64,000 bases of DNA from Chelonoidis abingdonii (lineage: Eukaryota > Chordata > Testudines > Testudinidae), in assembly GCF_003597395.2 (NCBI RefSeq), contig NC_133771.1:52334339-52398338 (forward strand). Reading direction: 5' to 3'. The notes under the pieces were generated by a model. That model ran no database searches. It was given only the letters and a program-made list of their open reading frames with translations, and was not told the origin of the DNA. Below are positions 59,901 to 62,450 of this stretch, one piece after another. The position numbers were made by a program, and so were the translations under genes. Numbering within the stretch: the stretch's first letter is position 1; each line of letters begins with the position of its first letter.

Positions 59901-60983
59901 AAGCAGTCGGGAGAAAAGGGCTTAAATGTGTATCAAAGTGGTAGTCAGACATCTGAGATGCAGTGTACCTCTGCTCCAACTAAAACAGATAATGTATGTG
60001 CTTCACAAACGGAAGAGACAAAACACTTACAGGAAGATACACCGATGAAAAATATTGAAACAGTGCACTCATTTAGAAGAGGACCAGCAACAACCTCATC
60101 TCATTTTGAGAAAGAAAATTCTTCTCATTCTGAATTCACTTCCAAAGTCCCCAGCCCAGTTATGAGTGGAAACTTCCCACCAGTTAGACCTCAGCAGCAC
60201 AATTTTCAGCATCTTAAATCTAATCTACCTGGATTTCAGTTTCAAACACTTTCACCTCCTAACTTCCCCCCCCAGAACAGCCCCATGTTTGGATTTCCTC
60301 CTCATTTACCACCTCCACTTCTTCCTCCTCCAGGTTTTGGTTTCGCTCAAAATCCTATGATGCCATGGCCACCTGTTGTTCATTTGTCAGGTCAGCCACC
60401 GCATTATGTTGGACCCATTGTGCAAGGGCCATTGCTGGCTCATAAACAATCAAGATTTCCAGGTCCAGAAAACTTTTATCAGAGTAAAGACAATAAAAGA
60501 CCAGAAAGACGTCATAGTGACCCTTGGGGCAGACAAGAACAACATTTAGAGAGAGGGTTCAGTAGGGGAAAAAGTGATCAGCATAGACAAAGATTTTATA
60601 GTGAATCCCACCACCTAAAGAAAGACAGACATGAAAAAGAGTGGAACAGTGAAAAATACTGGGAACAGGATTCTGAAAGGAATAGACGGAAAGACAGAAA
60701 TCAGGAAAAAGAGAGAGAGAAAAAAAGCAGAGAGGAAGGACACAGAGACAAAGAGAGGTTACGACTGTCACACAATGATAGGGGATCTGATGCAAAATCC
60801 TCCAGGGAGAGTAGAAATCCAGAAAAAAAGATAGATAAACCTAAAAGTGAAGAACATTCTCATGAAAAGGATAAAGAGAGGGAGAAAAGTAGGGAGAGAC
60901 ATAGAGAACGAGAAAGTGAAAAGAACAGAGACAGACATCACAAAGACAGGGACCACAATGACAGAGCTAAAAGCAAAAGGTAA
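1..60983 (+). CDS. PHF3: PHF3, PHD finger protein 3 (13 exons; 5' part outside window)
   Basis: Spliced gene: 1-1187, 15636-15963, 18487-18670, 22669-22822, 22915-23071, 25186-25302, 35973-36104, 36639-36774, 37656-37851, 42449-42596, 50663-50752, 54051-54246 and 58783-60983. Every junction is GT-AG and the phases agree, giving 5226 nt (1741 residues plus TAA) without a stop. Domains, numbered from window base 1: PHD finger about 384-436, TFIIS central-like about 600-712, SPOC about 872-1015, proline-rich about 1500-1550, charged Arg/Lys/Glu tail about 1580-1741. Domain order and many peptide stretches match mammalian PHF3. Known of the family: PHF3 is a nuclear protein whose SPOC domain reads the phosphorylated RNA polymerase II CTD, and it restrains transcription elongation in competition with TFIIS. 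The paralogue DIDO1 shares the domains, but its tail and linkers differ from what is seen here. The start codon and about 300 N-terminal residues are missing because the window opens inside an exon. Confidence 0.96.
4606..5138. mobile_element. Mariner/Tigger-like MITE, interrupted by another repeat
   Basis: The left end reads TACAGTAGATTCTCAGAGTT and the right end ACTCTGAGGTTCTACTGTA, forming imperfect inverted termini. The element has TA at both edges, as expected for Tc1/mariner insertions. There is no coding capacity. A 129-bp repeat lies inside it at 4668-4796. I recall a similar family as common in turtle genomes; the superfamily assignment rests on the termini alone. Confidence 0.6.
4668..4796 (-). 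mobile_element. Short interspersed repeat with 8-bp target duplication
   Basis: The unit contains CCCACGAAAGCTCATGCTCC and ends ACACGGCTACCCCTCTGATA. It is flanked by TCTGAAAT at 4660-4667 and 4797-4804, an exact 8-bp duplication. Related copies are at 6955-7085 and, as a fold-back pair, at 11925-12140. I cannot name the family with certainty. The 8-bp duplication would fit a hAT-type element, but a short SINE-like retroposon is not excluded. Strand is given relative to the orientation I usually remember for the family. Confidence 0.6.
6955..7085 (-). repeat. Copy of the CCACGAAAGCTTATGCTC repeat family
   Basis: Carries CCCACGAAAGCTTATGCTCA, then TTTGTTAGTCTCTAAGGTGC and a diverged ACAGACTAACATG near the end, colinear with the unit at 4668-4796. 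It is more diverged than that copy. No open reading frame. Confidence 0.6.
7373..8102. mobile_element. Non-autonomous hAT-type transposon, 730 bp
   Basis: The left end is CGGGTGGCCAAACTG and the right end GTTTGGCCATCCCTG; these are inverted repeats starting CxGGG, as in many hAT elements. The 8 bp flanking each side are AAAGAGAA (7365-7372) and AAATAGAA (8103-8110), 7 of 8 identical, the duplication length of hAT elements. The interior is GC-rich with repeated GCAGCAG/GCTCCC motifs, unlike the AT-rich intron, and the reading frames across it show no transposase similarity. Confidence 0.7.
10610..10725 (+). mobile_element. CR1 LINE 3' end fragment
   Basis: Has the typical CR1 tail: GGTTGGACTAGATGA, then CTCTTCCAACCCTTA and a degenerate TTCTATGATT end. 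Only the last ~110 bp remain, a 5'-truncated insertion as usual for CR1. Confidence 0.8.
11925..12140. repeat. Fold-back repeat (two inverted copies)
   Basis: The left arm (11930-12015) contains AACAGATTTATTTGGGCATA and CTTTCGTGG. The right arm (12016-12100) contains the reverse complement: CCACGAAAGCTTAAGCCCAA followed by ATAAATCTGTTAGTC. The arms meet at GTGCACCGTGCATCTGAAG. The right arm continues to ATGGCTACCCCTCTGATA, the same end as the unit at 4668-4796. Transcripts could form a long hairpin. Confidence 0.7.
14010..14095 (+). mobile_element. CR1-like 3' end fragment
   Basis: Carries GTGCTAGACTTGATGACC, then TCCCTTCCAGTTCTATGA, the diverged CR1 terminal signature. Short and old. Confidence 0.55.
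15636..15963 (+). CDS. PHF3: PHF3 exon: rest of PHD finger
   Basis: The acceptor ends at 15635; the first base completes an Arg codon ([17 protein letters not shown]). It supplies zinc ligands CxxC, HxxC and the final CVKC, completing a C4HC3 PHD with the previous exon (ligands at window residues 386, 389, 401, 404, 409, 412, 432 and 435). The rest is a polar linker ending KHKVKIFRR. Ends at 15963 before GTAAGG, phase 0. The PHD lies N-terminal to the TFIIS-like domain as in PHF3 and DIDO1; I cannot judge from sequence whether it binds methylated histone H3. Confidence 0.95.
15964..18486 (+). other. PHF3 intron 2 of window
   Basis: Donor GTAAGG, acceptor TTTCAG. AT-rich; a short GT/GC dinucleotide tract at 16210-16236 and an (AAT)n tract near 17928-17950. 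No gene or clear transposon seen. Confidence 0.75.
18487..18670 (+). CDS. PHF3: PHF3 exon: linker between PHD and TFIIS-like domains
   Basis: Encodes [20 protein letters not shown], then the basic PLRK-like and [12 protein letters not shown] stretches found in the PHF3 linker. Starts phase 0 after CAG and ends at 18670 (TCA G) before GTAATA, phase 1. No folded domain recognised. Confidence 0.93.
18671..22668 (+). other. PHF3 intron 3 of window
   Basis: Donor GTAATA, acceptor ATTTAG. Contains an inverted-type repeat with several AGGCACTTA/CTTAGGC motifs at about 19915-20125, a GGAGCTGTGCTCCAGCTCC-rich repeat at 20355-20460, a GT tract at about 20499-20515, and the MITE at 20539-20807. The rest is unassigned AT-rich sequence. 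Confidence 0.7.
20539..20807. mobile_element. MITE with GGGTATGGCTACAC termini
   Basis: The left end AGGGTATGGCTACAC and right end GTGTAGCCATACCCT are perfect 15-bp inverted repeats. The inside is GC-rich and has several CAGCGCTG/CCCAGCGCTG palindromes. No coding capacity. Flanks do not show a clean target duplication (5 of 8 bases at best), so hAT is only a guess. Confidence 0.7.
22669..22822 (+). CDS. PHF3: PHF3 exon: start of TFIIS central-like domain
   Basis: The acceptor ends at 22668. Lys-rich [13 protein letters not shown] segment, a Pro/Ala linker, then [19 protein letters not shown], the first helix of the TFIIS central-like domain. Ends at 22822 (ATG AAA AG) before GTATAG, phase 2. 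The following intron is only 92 bp (22823-22914), the shortest in the gene, with a T-run and C-run polypyrimidine tract before CAG. Confidence 0.94.
22915..23071 (+). CDS. PHF3: PHF3 exon: TFIIS central-like domain, middle
   Basis: Encodes [20 protein letters not shown], then [20 protein letters not shown] and [12 protein letters not shown]. The last segment ([14 protein letters not shown]) is the signature of TFIIS domain II and its homologues. Ends at 23071 before GTATGT, phase 0. In PHF3 this domain is required for competition with TFIIS on RNA polymerase II (family knowledge). Confidence 0.95.
23096..23301 (+). mobile_element. LTR (5' part), truncated by assembly gap
   Basis: Begins TGTCATAAATAGATAGCTAA, then GGGTTAATGG and ACCTGTAAAGGGTTAACAA. 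It matches the reverse complement of the solo LTR at 40968-41747, including the shared ACCTGACCAGAGGACCAAT-type block. The 3' half is hidden in the N run. It starts 24 bp after the splice donor of the TFIIS-domain exon, which still keeps its GTATGT. Confidence 0.75.
23302..24113. other. Assembly gap (N run, 812 bp)
   Basis: Unresolved bases starting within an LTR; a repeat-caused gap is likely. Reading frames spanning it are meaningless. Confidence 0.99.
25186..25302 (+). CDS. PHF3: PHF3 exon: end of TFIIS central-like domain
   Basis: Encodes [20 protein letters not shown], then [19 protein letters not shown], the C-terminal helices of the TFIIS central-like domain (the MSPEELAS motif is shared by TFIIS, PHF3 and DIDO1). 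Phase 0 at both ends (25186, 25302); donor GTAAGA. Confidence 0.95.
25505..25700. repeat. DNA-transposon-like repeat with TATACGCG motifs
   Basis: Starts ACAGTGGAGTTGCATTAAAA and contains AACTATACGCG and GACTATACGCGATTTTT. No reading frame. Probably a diverged non-autonomous DNA element, but termini are unclear. Confidence 0.35.
25735..27025 (+). mobile_element. CR1 LINE, 5'-truncated ORF2 and 3' tail
   Basis: Frameshifted ORF2 remnant. The RT part reads [20 protein letters not shown], then [13 protein letters not shown] and [11 protein letters not shown] (the F-x-DD catalytic box is still present at about 25995-26010). The long frame 26097-26678 is the CR1 C-terminal region ([14 protein letters not shown] ... 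[17 protein letters not shown]). The 3' end has GGTTGGACTAGATGACC and TTCTATGATTCTGTGA, the CR1 terminus. A MITE interrupts it at about 26664-26787. Non-functional: RT motif 5' parts are missing and there are in-frame stops. Confidence 0.9.
26664..26787. mobile_element. MITE inserted in CR1
   Basis: Inverted termini GGGTGACCAGAT and ATCTGGTCACCC with CCTATATAAGAAAAAG in the middle. The flanks read GAGATTTA and GAGGTTTA (7 of 8), so an 8-bp duplication is possible; TA at both edges would instead suggest a mariner-like origin. It breaks the CR1 3' untranslated region, so it is younger than that CR1. Confidence 0.65.
28085..28874 (+). mobile_element. CR1-type LINE 3' fragment, cut by DIRS insertion
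   Basis: Translation fragments: [17 protein letters not shown], then after an A-rich tract [20 protein letters not shown] and [29 protein letters not shown], all CR1 ORF2 C-terminal motifs. The tail GGACGGTGTCCCTAGCCTC...CACTTGGTGATTACCTGTTCT is recognisable and stops where the DIRS terminus begins. An expanded A-rich tract with AAAC repeats (28186-28250) replaces the Lys-rich codons. Confidence 0.85.
29224..31374 (+). pseudogene. DIRS gag-like ORF, frameshifted
   Basis: Starts [19 protein letters not shown]. The first 60 residues align with the other two DIRS copies: CxxC, then a YLGETH-type segment and CAHC, with charged [12 protein letters not shown] following. In this copy the second Cys pair of the motif (CLKC in copy 1) reads YIKY. 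The frame is lost near 29820 and resumes in others. The C-terminal part at 30769-31374 ([20 protein letters not shown] ... [11 protein letters not shown]) matches copy 1 at 46267-46596. It is probably a capsid-like structural protein by position; no catalytic domain is expected. Confidence 0.75.
31600..32215 (+). pseudogene. DIRS reverse transcriptase remnant
   Basis: Short RT-like pieces are spread over three frames: KGFYSPYF (about 31713), [15 protein letters not shown] sequence (about 31920), then LTLGSNAIS and a [14 protein letters not shown] segment after a stop. Several stops and indels; no intact catalytic box. The order follows the RT at 46960-47600. Confidence 0.6.
32250..32530 (-). 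mobile_element. Inverted DIRS fragment: recombinase C-terminus and internal complementary region
   Basis: On the minus strand, 32507 down to about 32450 encodes [16 protein letters not shown], the last conserved block of the DIRS tyrosine recombinase. Further along, at 32262-32300, the minus strand carries AACCTAGGCGGAGCAC and GGGACACTC, the reverse complement of the left terminus at 28875. This matches the order recombinase-then-internal complementary region in an element of opposite orientation. It abuts the + strand copy directly, so the pair is rearranged rather than one intact insertion. Confidence 0.75.
32554..32766 (+). pseudogene. Harbinger transposase, C-terminal fragment
   Basis: Reads [20 protein letters not shown] then a segment ending [10 protein letters not shown], the conserved C-terminal block of PIF/Harbinger DDE nucleases (the family ExAFGRLK...CxxLHNxCE pattern). 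Only ~70 residues remain; the earlier Asp residues are absent. AATAAA follows at 32953. Confidence 0.8.
33000..33770 (-). pseudogene. Harbinger Myb/SANT-like protein, C-terminal fragment
   Basis: The minus strand carries Met/Gln-rich helical sequence ([20 protein letters not shown] and related), then a Pro-rich tail (PPHPGYLVP). In family members this follows a Myb/SANT domain that binds the transposon ends; the Myb domain itself is not intact here. Stops and frameshifts interrupt it. Its 3' end faces the transposase 3' end, with TTTATT on + at 32990 as a possible minus-strand poly(A) signal. Confidence 0.65.
35973..36104 (+). CDS. PHF3: PHF3 exon: linker after TFIIS-like domain
   Basis: Encodes [20 protein letters not shown], then [18 protein letters not shown], the conserved acidic/basic linker following the TFIIS-like domain in PHF3. 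132 bp, phase 0 at both ends; acceptor TTTTAG, donor GTGAAT. Confidence 0.95.
36105..36638 (+). other. PHF3 intron 7 of window
   Basis: Short AT-rich intron. No repeat or gene seen. Confidence 0.75.
36639..36774 (+). CDS. PHF3: PHF3 exon: Cys-containing linker
   Basis: Acidic sequence ([16 protein letters not shown]), then [18 protein letters not shown]. The last part, with a CxxC, is conserved in PHF3 and its paralogues. Ends at 36774 (ATA G) before GTAATT, phase 1. Confidence 0.94.
36775..37655 (+). other. PHF3 intron 8 of window
   Basis: Contains an A19/G15 homopolymer tract at 36854-36887. The rest is unassigned; no coding region supported. Confidence 0.7.
37656..37851 (+). CDS. PHF3: PHF3 exon: linker before SPOC
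   Basis: Starts with GT completing a Gly codon, then [20 protein letters not shown] and [20 protein letters not shown], matching the PHF3 linker. Ends at 37851 (CCA AG) before GTAATA, phase 2. Confidence 0.95.
37976..38786 (-). mobile_element. Probable LTR of an endogenous retroelement
   Basis: GC-rich block in an AT-rich intron. Read on the minus strand it starts TGTGATGAGGTGTACCAGAC and has AGTATAAGAGGAGCTGCAG as a TATA-like segment. A CTGCAGGG-rich middle and CACA-type ends fit an LTR. I could not find a target duplication, and the left boundary, next to a GT tract at 38021-38042, is approximate. No internal retroviral genes are nearby, so this would be a solo LTR. Confidence 0.5.
39405..39500. 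repeat. Small fold-back repeat (MITE-like)
   Basis: The left end CAGGGCCTAATTTTCAGAAA and right end TTTGAAAATCAGGCCCTCA are imperfect inverted repeats around a ~55-bp centre. A weaker relative is at 19915-20125. No coding capacity. Confidence 0.5.
39950..42045. repeat. Long purine-rich region split by a solo LTR
   Basis: About 1.3 kb of strongly G/A-biased + strand sequence (for example GAGGAGAGAGCAAGG-like runs), continuing after the LTR at 40968-41747. It has no long frame. I suspect an old interspersed repeat but cannot name it. Confidence 0.4.
40968..41747 (-). mobile_element. Solo LTR, 780 bp, with 5-bp target duplication
   Basis: The + strand reads TGTCAAGG at the left and TTTATGACA at the right, so the element has TG...CA ends in either direction. 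It is flanked by GGCTG at 40963-40967 and again at 41748-41752, an exact 5-bp target duplication. The minus-strand start (TGTCATAAACAG) matches the LTR beginning at 23096, which fixes orientation. There is no internal region, so LTR-LTR recombination is inferred. A 5-bp duplication fits several LTR superfamilies (Gypsy and some ERVs), so I do not assign one. Confidence 0.85.
42449..42596 (+). CDS. PHF3: PHF3 exon: start of SPOC domain
   Basis: Encodes [20 protein letters not shown], then [20 protein letters not shown]. This is the first half of the SPOC beta-barrel, with the W-x-G-x-I-x-M core typical of PHF3/DIDO1 SPOC. Completes an Arg codon at its start and ends phase 0 at 42596 before GTACTG. 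Confidence 0.95.
43685..44104 (-). pseudogene. hAT (ZBED-like) transposase fragment, inverted half
   Basis: Minus-strand frame with [20 protein letters not shown], then [19 protein letters not shown] and [18 protein letters not shown], typical of ZBED-type hAT transposases just before the C-terminal dimerisation domain. The matching C-terminal part is next to it but on the opposite strand, so an inversion separated them. The N-terminal BED finger and most of the RNase H-like catalytic core are not present. Confidence 0.75.
44105..44507 (+). pseudogene. hAT transposase C-terminal dimerisation region (+ strand)
   Basis: On +, from about 44226: [20 protein letters not shown], then [20 protein letters not shown] and, after stops, [12 protein letters not shown]. 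This is the hATC block (family pattern PLxWW...Y..LA...P..S.ERLFS). Several stops. The element's 3' untranslated part continues to the DIRS start at ~44508 and resumes after the DIRS right end at 50092. Confidence 0.8.
44508..44700 (+). repeat. DIRS copy 1 left terminal repeat
   Basis: Inverted relative to 49870-50091. Shared blocks include the terminal AGTTAGGTGTGTGTGTGCCG region, ACCCTAGCAACACTC, GGCGCCCCCTGGAGTGGC and CCCTTCAGTTCC, about 190 bp. The extreme ends of the two repeats differ, as expected for DIRS. Confidence 0.9.
44876..46640 (+). pseudogene. DIRS copy 1 gag-like ORF
   Basis: Starts [20 protein letters not shown]. It has a zinc-finger-like array: [17 protein letters not shown], then CCIC, followed by a Lys/Arg segment. 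The middle (45100-45760) is Pro/Ser/Arg-rich and packed with GGCACCG repeats. The conserved C-terminal block at 46267-46596 ([20 protein letters not shown] ... [16 protein letters not shown]) sits in another frame, so at least one frameshift breaks the ORF. The stop after HMPVT is at 46594. Function by position: nucleocapsid/structural protein. Confidence 0.75.
46894..48678 (+). pseudogene. DIRS copy 1 reverse transcriptase, RNase H and methyltransferase-like ORF
   Basis: The 594-codon frame is open, but the homology starts near 46960 ([16 protein letters not shown]). RT blocks: [40 protein letters not shown] (motif A Asp), [12 protein letters not shown]. The box expected to be Y-x-D-D reads SVYDWL at 47410-47424, so one catalytic Asp is replaced by Tyr. 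RNase [26 protein letters not shown] and [13 protein letters not shown] (D, E, D). Then [13 protein letters not shown] and [18 protein letters not shown], the block called methyltransferase-like in DIRS literature. Open frame but probably inactive RT. Confidence 0.85.
48680..49727 (+). pseudogene. DIRS copy 1 tyrosine recombinase (two nonsense codons)
   Basis: Lambda-integrase-type recombinase thought to insert the circular DNA form. N-terminal part: [20 protein letters not shown] and [16 protein letters not shown]. Catalytic parts: [12 protein letters not shown] (Arg at 49140-49145), AHSTRA (H-x-x-R at 49530-49541) and [15 protein letters not shown] (Tyr at 49638-49640). The frame is shared with the long ORF from 47355, which overlaps RT/RNase H by 1.3 kb; the recombinase may start inside that overlap. 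TGA at 49311-49313 and TAG at 49545-49547 interrupt it; the terminal stop is at 49725-49727. All catalytic residues are otherwise retained. Confidence 0.88.
49740..49850 (+). repeat. DIRS copy 1 internal complementary region
   Basis: The first half (CACCTAATTGGAATCGATAT, GAGCAAGCACTCGAAGAA) is the reverse complement of the left terminus at 44508-44545. The second half (GTTACTCACCTTTGTAACTG, TATTCTTCAAGATGTGTTGC) is the reverse complement of the right terminus at about 50036-50091. This is the defining DIRS feature, thought to template completion of the ends and circle formation. Confidence 0.92.
49870..50091 (+). repeat. DIRS copy 1 right terminal repeat (inverted)
   Basis: Reverse complement of the left repeat: GGAACTGAAGGGCTGTTGGG, GCCACTCCAGGGGGCGCCC, GAGTGTTGCTAGGGTAAAA. 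It extends past the left repeat's complement by about 45 bp (CGAAGAACAACAGTTACAAA and GGTGAGTAACCG), a unique right end copied in the internal region. Followed immediately by hAT sequence. Confidence 0.88.
50092..50379 (+). mobile_element. hAT element 3' end, resuming after DIRS
   Basis: TGTAAGTTGCACTTTCACAA continues the 3' untranslated sequence that stopped at ATCTACA before 44508. It ends in TAGACAGCCCTA, consistent with a hAT terminus (CAGGG-type when read on the minus strand). This proves the DIRS element inserted into the hAT copy. Confidence 0.75.
50663..50752 (+). CDS. PHF3: PHF3 exon: SPOC domain middle (90 bp)
   Basis: Encodes [20 protein letters not shown] then [10 protein letters not shown]. 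These 30 codons, phase 0 both ends, are the SPOC centre. The exon lies between two DIRS insertions, about 570 bp after one and 520 bp before the other. Acceptor GACAG, donor GTAAGG. Confidence 0.95.
51570..51788 (+). pseudogene. DIRS copy 2 gag N-terminal fragment
   Basis: [20 protein letters not shown], then [18 protein letters not shown]: the same CxxC, H, CxxCLGxxH, C..C array as copy 1. Ends at TGA 51786-51788. Confidence 0.8.
51985..52190 (+). pseudogene. DIRS copy 2 methyltransferase-like fragment
   Basis: [20 protein letters not shown] then [20 protein letters not shown] and [14 protein letters not shown], aligned with copy 1 at 48390-48560. The N-terminal half is lost in the internal deletion. 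Confidence 0.75.
52300..53330 (+). pseudogene. DIRS copy 2 tyrosine recombinase, broken
   Basis: The N-terminal block is frameshifted ([14 protein letters not shown] sequence near 52350). The central frame 52491-52922 has VFSHHM-like, [20 protein letters not shown] and [12 protein letters not shown] (catalytic Arg). TGA at 52920-52922 and a second stop before 53025 interrupt. 53025-53360 has [26 protein letters not shown] (H-x-x-R) and ICRAATWSS; the Tyr-containing block (LHYAI) is in a shifted frame. Confidence 0.8.
53340..53445 (+). repeat. DIRS copy 2 internal complementary region
   Basis: GTGGAATACACATGAGCAAT is the reverse complement of the left terminus (near 51280). GACAGTTACCTGTTCCGTAA and TTCTTCGAGATGTGTTG are the reverse complement of the right terminus (53655-53699). 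Independent confirmation of the DIRS architecture. Confidence 0.88.
53465..53699 (+). repeat. DIRS copy 2 right terminal repeat
   Basis: GGCAAGAAGGAACTGAGGGT through GCGACTCCAGGGGTCGC and GTGCACGTGGCGAGC, the inverted counterpart of 51275-51470, with a unique end CCAGTTACGGAACAAGTAAC. Confidence 0.85.
54051..54246 (+). CDS. PHF3: PHF3 exon: end of SPOC domain
   Basis: [20 protein letters not shown], then [20 protein letters not shown] and [20 protein letters not shown], the C-terminal strands of SPOC. The [10 protein letters not shown] basic patch is in the region that contacts phosphoserine of the polymerase CTD (family knowledge). Ends at 54246 (CCT G) before GTAAGT, phase 1. Confidence 0.96.
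54247..58782 (+). other. PHF3 intron 12 of window
   Basis: Donor GTAAGT, acceptor TTTTACATAG. 54250-54925 unassigned; CR1 copy 54930-57480; 57480-58782 AT-rich and unassigned. Confidence 0.8.
54930..57480 (+). mobile_element. CR1 LINE, 2.5-kb 5'-truncated copy
   Basis: Starts in the endonuclease domain ([18 protein letters not shown], then [20 protein letters not shown]). RT follows: [47 protein letters not shown], then (frameshifted) [18 protein letters not shown]. The catalytic box reads KFVDGTEL where CR1 normally has F-x-DD, so the second Asp is Gly. It ends in ATCACTGTCATTGGAGC and GAGTCTATGATTCT, the CR1 terminus. Stops and frameshifts throughout. Confidence 0.9.
58783..60983 (+). CDS. 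PHF3: PHF3 terminal exon: end of SPOC region, disordered C-terminus
   Basis: Acceptor ends at 58782. Encodes [20 protein letters not shown] (end of SPOC), then [40 protein letters not shown] and [20 protein letters not shown], all conserved in PHF3. A long Ser/Gln/Glu-rich stretch follows, with [20 protein letters not shown] in it, then [49 protein letters not shown], and a 150-residue Arg/Lys/Glu/Asp-rich tail ending DRAKSKR. TAA at 60981-60983. This tail separates PHF3 from DIDO1 and SPOCD1. Confidence 0.97.
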
Positions 60984-62450
60984 AAAAAGGCAGGCAGTCT
61001 TTCAAAATCCTATTTAAATAATTGTTAGTTGTGTCCTAAAGTTTTGTAAAAATGCCTGCTAGGATTGTGCCATCTTTTTTTATTCATTGTTGGTGTTTTG
61101 CAAAAACAAGTCTGTGTTTTGGTACAAAGCTGTGTACCAATACTCATCTTTTTACATTATACCAACTATTCCTAGAAATAGGAGTTTAATATTTTTCAGA
61201 ATTTTACATTGCTGTATATTCAAAATTTTAAAGATTTCTTTTATTAATATGCAATAAAGGCTTAGAAATTTCTTAGTTGATGAAGTTGGCTTTAGTCAAG
61301 TATGCATTATAGTTGCTGCCTTTGGTAATTTGTGCTCTCTTCTGTTTTAAGATGCTCCAGTAAATTTAAAAGTGAATTTCAAATAATAGCCTTGTTTTTA
61401 AATTGCACTGTTTTTGAGGACTGTAGCAGAGTCTTAGTAACCCTTATACATTACAACACAAAATACAGCATATGTTGAGTGGTGTGAAGTTTTTTTAATG
61501 ATTCACTAATACAATAAAAATTCAGCAGTATTTCCAGTAGTTATCAAGTATTTCTCAAGCATCTGAAGCAGTTTGTGACCAGAAATTAGAAGGCTGAGCT
61601 GTCCAAATGTTATTGCTTTAAACTGCACTTGTTTTAATAAGAACATTTTTTAAACTATATTCTTTAAACTATGATTTGTTACTAGTCAGTTAATTTTCCC
61701 ATAATTTTTCATGCTTCAAAAACTTGAATACCTAAGCTTGTACATTATCTTGTGTTTTGCTATCCTTTTTACTGTAAAATGTAAATATTTTAAGGGATAT
61801 TTTGATTCTAAAAATGATAAAACTTTCTCACATACTTTGTGTGTTTGATTTCATAGGTATGAAGCAGTAGACTAAACCAATATAACAAACAAGATGTAGA
61901 ATGACTCTTGTAGCTTTGTTTTACACTTCATGACTAGTGATTTTATTTTGACCATGTCAGGGCTTTTAATAAACAGAGCAGTTCAGATTTTATCGTGACT
62001 GGCATCCACTGATACTTTTTTTTAAAACCAAAATATTACTGTCTCTTATACTTCCTAAAAAAAAGAAAAAATCCAGTATATTGCGCATTTTGTTTAATCT
62101 GCTTTTGAAAAACAAATACTCTACCATTAGATTATTCTGTCCATCACACTGTTTTGCAGAATTTGGTCTAATTATTTTTACTTAAGAATATTGTGTATAA
62201 AGAAGTTTGAATACATTGCCTTACCTATGAACACAGCTTTTTGCACTTTGGTGTAGAATAAACCTCTTCTTTCCAATAACAGATATGTGATTAAAAGACA
62301 ATGATTGTTAACTTTTTAAATTGGTCATATATTTAAAAGTAGCATATTTGCAGACATTGCACATAGCTTTACAGACAAATTAAATAAGGTTAACATTAAA
62401 AATGTTTTATACCAAATAAAGATGGTGGTAGCTTTTATTGTATAATTATT
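60984..62450 (+). other. PHF3: PHF3 3' UTR (probable extent)
   Basis: AT-rich sequence after the stop. AATAAA sites at 61253-61258 (270 nt after the stop), 61513-61518, 61968-61973, 62257-62262 and 62415-62420 suggest alternative 3' ends; I cannot tell which is used. No transposon recognised. Confidence 0.6.
61253..61258 (+). terminator. PHF3: First canonical poly(A) signal after PHF3 stop
   Basis: AATAAA in TATGCAATAAAGGCTTAG, followed by T-rich sequence. Candidate proximal polyadenylation signal. Confidence 0.5.

Noticed and set aside
1..60983. Host gene as DIDO1 or SPOCD1
   Set aside because: These share PHD/TFIIS/SPOC parts, but the linker peptides and the FPPHLPPPL and Arg/Lys/Glu tail fit PHF3.
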